Below are positions 1 to 5,321 of a stretch of 10,022 bases of DNA, piece after piece. Each line of letters begins with the position of its first letter. The first letter of the stretch is position 1. The notes beneath the pieces are model-generated. The model saw only the letters and a list, made by a program, of their open reading frames with translations. It was not told where the DNA came from and ran no database searches. The DNA is taken from positions 1,658 through 11,679 of the forward strand of contig JACDDG010000037.1 in the NCBI GenBank assembly GCA_013817115.1. Reading direction: 5' to 3'. A program made the translations under genes and the position numbers. Source of the DNA: Parachlamydiaceae bacterium (GTDB lineage: Bacteria > Chlamydiota > Chlamydiia > Chlamydiales > Parachlamydiaceae).

Positions 1-923
1 ATCCATTGGAGGTCTAAATTATAAGCTAACCTACGAGCAGTTCGTATCAATTTTTGTGAGTGTGGGTGATGGCTGATAGCTACAAGCAACTTTTCTTTGG
101 GACCCCAGTCTTTGAGTATGTTTTTTGCTTTAGGAATCATTCCTCGGAGATCACTGTCTACAATTTCCGCTACATAACGTAGCGTAATTTCTCGTAACGC
201 AGTCAAACGCTCTTTTTGAAAAAAATTTCGAGCGGCAATTTTAGATTGAGCATTTAAATATACATGTCCGTCTTTTAAACGTAATAGTAACTCATCAGGG
301 GTAAGATCGATCAGTTGAATAGAGGTGTTAGGCGTAAACAATAAATCCGGAACAGTTTCTCTTATGGTGATGTCTGTAAGGCTTTCGATTATATTTTTTA
401 AACTTTCTATGTGTTGAATGTTCAGGGTGGTGTACACATCTATTCCTTTATCAAGGATTTCTAATACATCTTCCCATCGTTTAAGGTGACGCACTCCTGG
501 GATGTTGCTATGCGCAAGCTCGTCAATTAAGACAACATCAGGCCGGATTTTTAAAATTGCATCTAAATCAAGTTCATCAAAATATTTGTCTCGATAAAGT
601 ACTTTTTGATAAGGAATGGTTTTAAGGTCTTTAGCCAGAAGTTCAGTTTCCCTTCTTCCATGTGTATTTATCAAACCAACGAGAATATTGACTCCATTTT
701 GCCTTAGAATCTGAGCTTCTTCTAGCATTGCATAGGTTTTGCCTACTCCGGCTGACATCCCGAGAAAAATTTTTAGTTTGCCTTTAGGGGAAATACAAGA
801 AGATGAAAGGTGGTTTTTCCAACAGGATGAAGGAGTAAGGTTTAATGGTTGAGAGTTGTTACTCTCGGAGACTTTTTTTGAGTCCTCGGGGGGGGAATTG
901 TCAAAATCCTTATTTTTCTTCAT
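1..923 (-). CDS. kdpD: KdpD-type osmosensitive K+ sensor kinase, N-terminal part (C-terminus beyond window)
   Basis: The reverse strand is open from an ATG at 923 to the window edge (307 codons). It aligns along its length with the cytoplasmic sensor region of KdpD, the kinase that controls the Kdp potassium uptake system. Visible motifs are the Walker A loop GMSAGVGKT (residues 55-63), THGRRET (87-93), the Walker B-like segment VVLIDELAHSNIPGVRH (130-146) and YTTLNIQHIE (164-173). From about residue 277 a universal-stress-protein (USP) fold begins (KLLVAISHHPHSQKLI) and is cut by the edge. GAGGG stands four bases before the ATG. Walker A lies at about residue 31 in E. coli KdpD, so this protein has some 25 extra polar N-terminal residues. 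The only other early Met lies inside Walker A, so the start is well fixed. Whether transmembrane and histidine-kinase domains follow, or this is a short KdpD, cannot be seen. No kdpFABC genes lie upstream; holC ends 124 bases away. Confidence 0.93.
   Translation of the reverse strand, partial: MKKNKDFDNSPPEDSKKVSESNNSQPLNLTPSSCWKNHLSSSCISPKGKLKIFLGMSAGVGKTYAMLEEAQILRQNGVNILVGLINTHGRRETELLAKDLKTIPYQKVLYRDKYFDELDLDAILKIRPDVVLIDELAHSNIPGVRHLKRWEDVLEILDKGIDVYTTLNIQHIESLKNIIESLTDITIRETVPDLLFTPNTSIQLIDLTPDELLLRLKDGHVYLNAQSKIAARNFFQKERLTALREITLRYVAEIVDSDLRGMIPKAKNILKDWGPKEKLLVAISHHPHSQKLIRTARRLAYNLDLQW
888..895 (-). repeat. Eight-base poly-C tract (coding strand) in codons 10-12 of kdpD
   Basis: The plus strand shows eight consecutive G, read as C on the coding strand, within Ser10-Pro11-Pro12 of the KdpD-type gene. 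A seven-base A tract follows at 873-879 (minus-strand reading). Gain of one C leads to a TAA about ten codons later, and loss of one C to a TAA about sixteen codons later. A length change would therefore switch the gene off. Slippage has not been shown; the tract may be a chance run. Confidence 0.9.
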
Positions 924-1047
924 AGCACCCTCGAAGAAAGGATATAAATATTAACACTGGTCTACCTATTTTTATTCTATACCAATTTGAATAATAGGGG
1001 TACTAAATAGTTATATTTTATTTTGTAATTAATGATCGGATTTTAAG

Positions 1048-1458
1048 CTAACTTACTAGAAACCCTTGCTGCACGTATGCCTCTTTTCGACGTTGAGACA
1101 GTGCCAACTTATCCGGTTGAGTCGTATCAAAGAGGTCATACGTAAATGCAAATTGTAATGCGAGGGGATTTGCCTCTGGTCGCAAGTTAAATAAAACTGT
1201 TGCTTCATTGAGGTTTTCTAATAGTGTTGTTATACCAATAGGTTCAGGGGAAGGCCGCATGATAATAGCGTGCGGAAGAAAGCTTTCTGAAGGTGATTTC
1301 CATAGCAGTTCATCGACGTAGCGTGCTACTTCATCATTTGCTACAGAGAAAAGCACCCGCATTTTATTGGAAAAAAAACGTTGTGCCATAATAACTAATG
1401 CTTGTCTTTTCGCATTGCTGTCCTTTACCGGGATAAAAATTACTTTAGGTGTTGTCAT
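1048..1458 (-). CDS. holC: DNA polymerase III chi subunit (HolC)
   Basis: This 136-residue protein matches the chi subunit of the DNA polymerase III clamp-loader complex, which links the polymerase to single-stranded-DNA-binding protein on the lagging strand. The best signature is residues 30-63. The segment KMRVLFSVANDEVARYVDE corresponds to E. coli KRVLIACEDEKQAYRLDE, and LLWKSPSESFLPH corresponds to ALWARPAESFVPH. The C-terminal segment LALSQRRKEAYVQQGF resembles the end of E. coli chi (ARERYKAYRVAGF). Length is close to the 147 residues of E. coli chi. The ATG at 1458 lies inside the 3' end of the DUF502 gene (14-base overlap), with GGTGGA just upstream. Translation is thus probably coupled to that gene and both are on one transcript. 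No psi subunit (HolD) is visible here. The assignment rests on motif similarity recognised by eye. Confidence 0.82.
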   Translation of the reverse strand: MTTPKVIFIPVKDSNAKRQALVIMAQRFFSNKMRVLFSVANDEVARYVDELLWKSPSESFLPHAIIMRPSPEPIGITTLLENLNEATVLFNLRPEANPLALQFAFTYDLFDTTQPDKLALSQRRKEAYVQQGFLVS

Positions 1459-2116
1459 GGAGATCCACCGCCTGAGATGTTAAGGTAAAGTTTTTCGAGA
1501 TCACACCGCATGATATAATATATTTAAATGCTTCTTCAACTTTCATATCCAAATAAATAAGATCTTTTTTTTCATAAATGACGAGAAAACCGGAGGTGGG
1601 ATTTGGGGTTGTGGGAATGAAAACTGTTGAGAGAGTGGGTCCATTTGGATTATTTATTGGGGGGAGATCGTCACGTGTTACGAATCCAATACTGTAAGCA
1701 TTTAAATGCGGGTAGGGAACCATCACTACTTGCTTAAAAGACTGATTTCTGTCAGAGAAAATTGTGTTAATGACATCTTGACTTCCTTTATAAATCGTTC
1801 TGACAATAGGAATGCGATGCAGGATGTAATCCCATATTTTTATAAGGTAGCGAATCAAGAACCAGCTGGTAAGAAATCCTAAAAGAACTGTGAAGGCAAA
1901 AAGAAAAATTAAAATAAGTAATTTACTGATAATGAGTTGTATTTCTTCACTGTTGACAAGAAAAGATCCTGAATTAAAGAGGCCGAAATAATTAAGGGCA
2001 CTTTTGACCCCTCCCACGAAAGGATCAGTTAAAATGTTAAAGAAAAACTTTATAACAAAAATTGTGAGGGCCAAGGGCAATAAAATGATTAGTCCGGTAA
2101 TAAGATATTTTTTCAC
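1445..2116 (-). CDS. DUF502 family inner-membrane protein
   Basis: This 223-residue protein belongs to the DUF502 family of small integral membrane proteins with no established biochemical role. Two transmembrane segments are evident: about residues 4-28 (LITGLIILLPLALTIFVI) and about 64-90 (LLILIFLFAFTVLLGFL). The family signatures follow in order: RIPIVRTIYKGSQDV, QVVMVPYPHLNAYSIGFVT, FIPTTPNPTSGFLVIY and the C-terminal YLDMKVEEAFKYIISCGVI. The start codon is GTG at 2116, supported by AAAGG seven bases upstream; no in-frame ATG lies close by. Its 3' end overlaps the start of holC by 14 bases, so it heads a two-gene unit that may continue into kdpD. A relaxed -10-like TACAAT/TATAAA lies about 14-25 bases before the start, without a good -35. 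Confidence 0.9.
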   Translation of the reverse strand: MKKYLITGLIILLPLALTIFVIKFFFNILTDPFVGGVKSALNYFGLFNSGSFLVNSEEIQLIISKLLILIFLFAFTVLLGFLTSWFLIRYLIKIWDYILHRIPIVRTIYKGSQDVINTIFSDRNQSFKQVVMVPYPHLNAYSIGFVTRDDLPPINNPNGPTLSTVFIPTTPNPTSGFLVIYEKKDLIYLDMKVEEAFKYIISCGVISKNFTLTSQAVDLHDNT

Positions 2117-2123
2117 GAAGGTG

Positions 2124-2128
2124 CCTTT
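2124..2128 (-). promoter_or_regulatory. Shine-Dalgarno AAAGG deciding the GTG start of the DUF502 gene
   Basis: AAAGG on the minus strand is separated by seven bases from the GTG at 2116. It supports this non-ATG start, which gives the full-length first transmembrane segment expected for the family. Confidence 0.6.
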
Positions 2129-2159
2129 ATAATTGTAATTAGTTACTCTTTACTTGTTG

Positions 2160-2280
2160 TTACCACCAAGTGCAGGCCTCACGTGCGGGTTGCAGTATTT
2201 ATTTGCTTTTACCCGCCCTACCGGGGCGGATGTTTTGGGAGGATGCAAACCCCGGGTTCCGCTATCGCTGCACACCAGGG
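2160..2280. other. GC-rich non-coding block upstream of the DUF502 gene
   Basis: This stretch is clearly richer in G and C than the coding DNA around it and contains several short inverted repeats. CCGCCC (2213-2218) and GGGCGG (2224-2229) form a six-base-pair hairpin with a five-base loop. CACGTG lies near 2180 between two TGCA copies. Reading frames are open across it on both strands (75 and 76 codons), but they have no ribosome binding site and run into the adjoining palindrome. I regard them as accidental or as part of a dispersed repeat. It may be the edge of an inserted or decayed element. Confidence 0.45.
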
Positions 2281-2709
2281 GTATTAACAGATCCCCCCAC
2301 AGGGTAGGGTGTAGAATTAAGGCGAAAAAAAGTGCAGGATTTCGAAGCAAATTTTGTCCAAATATTCTATGCGTCAAAATCTAGGCATCCCCACAGTCAG
2401 CAATGTGTCCGGAGCTCCAGAGGGAGCGGTATATGCCAAGCCCATAGTGTAGGCACTGAGGGGGCCAAACTATGGGTCGATTAAAAAATGTGCAGAGCTC
2501 TAGGTCATTTTTTTAATTAAACCCATAGCTTGCCCCTCAGGGGCTACGCTATGGGCTATACATCTGCCGCTCCCTCGGAGCTTAGGGTATTGCTTACTTT
2601 ATGGCCGCCTTGGTTTTAACGCAAAAAATACATGGACAAAATTTGCCATCAGATCCTAAGCACTTTTTCACCTTATTCTACACCCTACCCACCGGGTGAT
2701 AGAAAATAC
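2281..2709. repeat. Long imperfect palindrome (two arms of about 200 bases), decayed MITE-like or RNA-hairpin element
   Basis: The two halves are reverse complements over most of their length, centred on AGAGCTCT at 2494-2501. Matching blocks include GGGTAGGGTGTAGAAT (from 2302) against ATTCTACACCCTACCC (to 2690), and GCAAATTTTGTCCA (from 2347) against TGGACAAAATTTGC (to 2645). AGGGAGCGG (2421-2429) pairs with CCGCTCCCT (2567-2575), and CCCATAG...CTATGGG occurs in both arms (2441-2476 and 2522-2555). The right-arm copy is a near-perfect hairpin with inner stem GCCCC/GGGGC and loop TCA; the left-arm copy has decayed. Arms differ by scattered substitutions and small indels. There is no transposase and no believable reading frame. 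A transcript reading on from rnr would fold into one very long hairpin or a branched structure. Confidence 0.85.
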
Positions 2710-2745
2710 AAAATCAAAAATTAAGAAGCTAAAAAAGCTATTTCT

Positions 2746-2822
2746 TGTTCCTGTCCCCCGGCAGGGGAAACCGGGTGCACACCCTCACAAACGCGCGCGC
2801 CGTACGGCTCGAGAAAGGAACA
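2746..2822 (-). other. GC-rich structured 3' region of rnr, possible terminator or dispersed repeat
   Basis: Immediately beyond the RNase R stop codon lies a short GC-rich block. It is bounded by the inverted repeat TGTTCCT (2746-2752) / AGGAACA (2816-2822). Inside are the perfect palindrome GCCGTACGGC (2799-2808), GGGTG-CA-CACCC (2773-2784) and CCCC/GGGG around a four-base loop (from about 2755). In the rnr transcript this would form a closed, branched structure, followed after about ten bases by a run of six U. It may be an elaborate terminator, a processed 3' end or a dispersed repeat. It is not a textbook intrinsic terminator because the U run does not directly abut a stem. Confidence 0.4.
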
Positions 2823-2831
2823 TATCTGTGA

Positions 2832-5066
2832 TTATTTATATTTCTTGCGTTTTGTCGACTTAAAATGTTCTCTTTTCGCTTCTCGTTTCCCTTCTCTTTC
2901 AGGCCCGCGTCTTCCTTGCCTGTCACCGACTAAATTCCATTTTCCTTCTAGAGAAATGAAATTAACTTCTTTCAGCATGACGCTTATCCGTTCGCCGGAA
3001 GCATAAATTTTATTCGAATGCCTGCCTTCAAGATGCTGCTTTTTATCGTCGTAAACGAAATAATCTTGATCCAATTCGGAGACATGTAAAAATCCTTCAA
3101 GAAGGAAATCCAAAATTTCAAAGCTAAAGCCGAAATTCTTTACTCGTGTCACAACAGCGTCGTATTGCTTGCCGGGATTGTCCACGTGAATTTGGTTCAA
3201 TAGACGAAGTTTTTTCAGGAGAAGGACACTATTTTCCGCTTTTGCGCTTATACGTTCCTGATCAGAACACTGCTTTGTGATGAGTTCAAGCTTTTTAGGC
3301 TCTAAACCTTCTTCAAAGAGCGAGCGGTGGATAATAAGGTCTACATAACGACGAATTGGACTTGTGAAATGGCAATAGTGTGTCAGTCCGAGCCCGTAGT
3401 GACCAATATTTTCAGGGGAGTACTGCGCTTGACGCATGCGACGGATGTAACTGACAGCAAGGTACTGTCCAAAAGAGGTGTCCATGGCTTCATTAAACAA
3501 TTCTTGCAGCTGATTGGGAAGCGGAATTTCCGGCAGAGTAAATCCAAAGGCTCCGGCAAGAATCGAAAAATCCTTCATATTTTCTTCTGAAGGTTCTTCG
3601 TGGATTCTATATGCAACCCCCTTGCCTGCTTTATCCAGGTGCATAGCTATCGTTTCATTCGCCTTAAGCATGAATTCTTCGACCATTTGGTGAGTAATGT
3701 CATAAGAAACGTACTCGGTATCAAAGGGGACACCTTTTTCATCCACTTTGATCACTAGATCAGGCAGAGCAAATTCAATGCTGCCTCTTTCGAAGCGTTT
3801 GACTTTAAGTAAATTACAAAGTTCCACCATAAGTTTTAAAGTTGGACCATGTTTGCTTTTTCTTTTGCCGTCCAGCACTTCTTTTGCAGAAGTATAGGTG
3901 AACCGTTTGCTGCTTTTGATCACAGAGCGATAAATCTTGTGAGATGTTAAATTTCCTTTAGTGTCAAAGTTCATTTCGACAGAGATCGTCAAGCGATTTA
4001 CATCAGCTTTTAAGCTGCATAAGTTTTCTGAAAGAGCTTTAGGAAGCATAGGCAAGCAGTACCCAGGAAAGTAAGTGGAATTGCATCTTTGGCTGGCTTC
4101 GAGATCAATAGCTGAGCCTTCTTTAACATAATGCGATACATCGGCGATGTGAACAATTAATCGGTAGAAGCCTCGTTTATTTTTGGAAAGTGTAAGTGCA
4201 TCATCGAAATCTTTGGCTGTTGTCGGGTCAATAGTGAAAGATTCAAGATCTCGTAGATCTTTTCTATCTGCAATATCTCGTTGAGAGACTTGTTTTCCAA
4301 AACTGAGAGCTTCTTTAATGACTTTGTCAGGAAATTCACCGCGCAATTCGTATTCTTCTATAGCCGCAGGGATGTCACATGAGGGATCGCTTATATTTCC
4401 AAGGCAATGCGAGACACTGCATTCTGTCGCATGATCTTTAGTGCCCCATTCTAGCACTTTCATGACTACTCGATCGCCTTCTTTTAATGGCAAATCATCG
4501 GAAGGGATAACGACAACTTCTTGAGCTGTTCCAAGCAATGGCACATATGCTAATATTTCGCCGTATTCGGAAATAGAGGTGATGATACCGGCAATATGAG
4601 TACGGCTGCGCGATAGTATAGTGACGACTTTTCCTTCGGGACCTTTTTCCGAAACAACTTCGGTATTAACGGCGACCTCAACACGATCTCCATCAACAGC
4701 ATTTAGTGTAAGATGTTTTGGAATGAAGATGTCGCCTTCATCGGAAGGCTCATCATGCTTGACAAATCCGAATCCTCTTGGGTGCATGCTAATTACCCCT
4801 GTAACAACAGGTGTCTGATTAGCGTATTCGTAACGACCGCGCTTGAGTTTGATGTTTTTCTCTTTGGACAGAGTTTTCATTACATCTTTAAAAACATCTT
4901 TATGCTGATCCGGAAGAGACAGCTTTTGCATTAGCTCGCGAGCGGTAAGAGGAGTGTAGCTGCGCCCTTGAATGTATTGCCGAATAGTTTTTAAAAGATT
5001 CGCGAATAGTTTTGAGTTGTTTGACGGTGGCGTCTCAGCCGGAGTTATATTTTTTCTTTTTGCCAT
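2832..5066 (-). CDS. rnr: Ribonuclease R, 3'-5' exoribonuclease
   Basis: This 744-residue protein is a complete RNase R (VacB) of the RNB/RNase II superfamily. The enzyme degrades structured RNA processively from the 3' end and takes part in rRNA and mRNA quality control. Domains in order are an N-terminal helix-turn-helix region (about 20-80), the first cold-shock fold with PRGFGFVKHD (96-105), the second OB fold (about 155-220), the RNB catalytic domain (about 265-600), an S1 domain (632-713) and a short lysine/arginine-rich tail (714-744). The metal-binding acidic residues are all present: D280, D286, D288 and D289 in DPTTAKDFDDAL. They match E. coli D272, D278, D280 and D281. The HFTSPIRRYVDLIIHR signature is at 566-581. 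The ATG at 5066 gives the usual N-terminus; no strong ribosome binding site is seen. A -10-like TATAAC (5087-5092, minus) lies close upstream. It is divergent from leuS. Confidence 0.97.
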   Translation of the reverse strand: MAKRKNITPAETPPSNNSKLFANLLKTIRQYIQGRSYTPLTARELMQKLSLPDQHKDVFKDVMKTLSKEKNIKLKRGRYEYANQTPVVTGVISMHPRGFGFVKHDEPSDEGDIFIPKHLTLNAVDGDRVEVAVNTEVVSEKGPEGKVVTILSRSRTHIAGIITSISEYGEILAYVPLLGTAQEVVVIPSDDLPLKEGDRVVMKVLEWGTKDHATECSVSHCLGNISDPSCDIPAAIEEYELRGEFPDKVIKEALSFGKQVSQRDIADRKDLRDLESFTIDPTTAKDFDDALTLSKNKRGFYRLIVHIADVSHYVKEGSAIDLEASQRCNSTYFPGYCLPMLPKALSENLCSLKADVNRLTISVEMNFDTKGNLTSHKIYRSVIKSSKRFTYTSAKEVLDGKRKSKHGPTLKLMVELCNLLKVKRFERGSIEFALPDLVIKVDEKGVPFDTEYVSYDITHQMVEEFMLKANETIAMHLDKAGKGVAYRIHEEPSEENMKDFSILAGAFGFTLPEIPLPNQLQELFNEAMDTSFGQYLAVSYIRRMRQAQYSPENIGHYGLGLTHYCHFTSPIRRYVDLIIHRSLFEEGLEPKKLELITKQCSDQERISAKAENSVLLLKKLRLLNQIHVDNPGKQYDAVVTRVKNFGFSFEILDFLLEGFLHVSELDQDYFVYDDKKQHLEGRHSNKIYASGERISVMLKEVNFISLEGKWNLVGDRQGRRGPEREGKREAKREHFKSTKRKKYK

Positions 5067-5094
5067 AGAAACTTTTGGTGTTAGCTGTTATAGT

Positions 5095-5278
5095 GGTTTA
5101 TTACCACCAATTCCCGCTAAAAATTGAAGAGTGGCTGAGCCCGGATTGCCTAAGGACTCAGTTTGGAACGAATTAGTAGCCTCTATTACAGTTTACTAGC
5201 TACCGGTGGAGAGCGAAATGAGCTTTGTTGCTCTGGCTCAGCCAGTCTTCATCTTTTAGCGAGAATTGCTGGTTTATT
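5095..5278. mobile_element. MITE-like palindromic element between rnr and leuS
   Basis: Bases 5102-5141 and 5235-5274 are inverted repeats matching at 34 of 40 positions without a gap. They end in GGCTGAGCC / GGCTCAGCC on their inner sides. The exact octamer GGTTTATT occurs at 5095-5102 and 5271-5278, directly repeated at the two ends, as expected of a target-site duplication. The interior (about 93 bases) has no reading frame of note; a weaker GTAGC/GCTAC pairing lies near 5177-5202. Small size, terminal inverted repeats, a direct repeat and lack of a transposase together fit a miniature inverted-repeat transposable element. Its left end reaches within 30 bases of the rnr start and its right end within 45 bases of the leuS start. 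It therefore probably carries or flanks the promoters of both genes. Confidence 0.7.
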
Positions 5279-5307
5279 TCTTAGTTTACCATAGAGTCTG
5301 TTTACAT

Positions 5308-5313
5308 GGGGAG
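5308..5313 (+). promoter_or_regulatory. Ribosome binding site of leuS
   Basis: GGGGAG lies eight bases before the ATG at 5322. It supports this start, which yields the normal LeuRS N-terminus (MRYDHKKIEAKWQ). Confidence 0.75.
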
Positions 5314-5321
5314 AATTTTAG

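Noticed and set aside
924..1047. Possible promoter of kdpD (TATAGAAT on the minus strand)
   Set aside because: No -35 hexamer at acceptable spacing was found, so kdpD may equally be read through from holC.
2150..2384. Two overlapping open frames of 75-76 codons on opposite strands
   Set aside because: Neither has a ribosome binding site or a recognisable domain. Both cross from the GC-rich block into the palindrome, so they are better explained as repeat DNA open by chance.
2738..2926. 62-codon minus-strand frame overlapping the end of rnr
   Set aside because: It is a shadow of the rnr C-terminal lysine/arginine-rich coding sequence running on into the structured 3' block.
5130..5200. tRNA-like look of GTGGCTGAGCCCGG and the following bases
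   Set aside because: No acceptor stem, T-loop or anticodon arm can be assembled. The GGCTGAGCC string is explained by the terminal inverted repeat.
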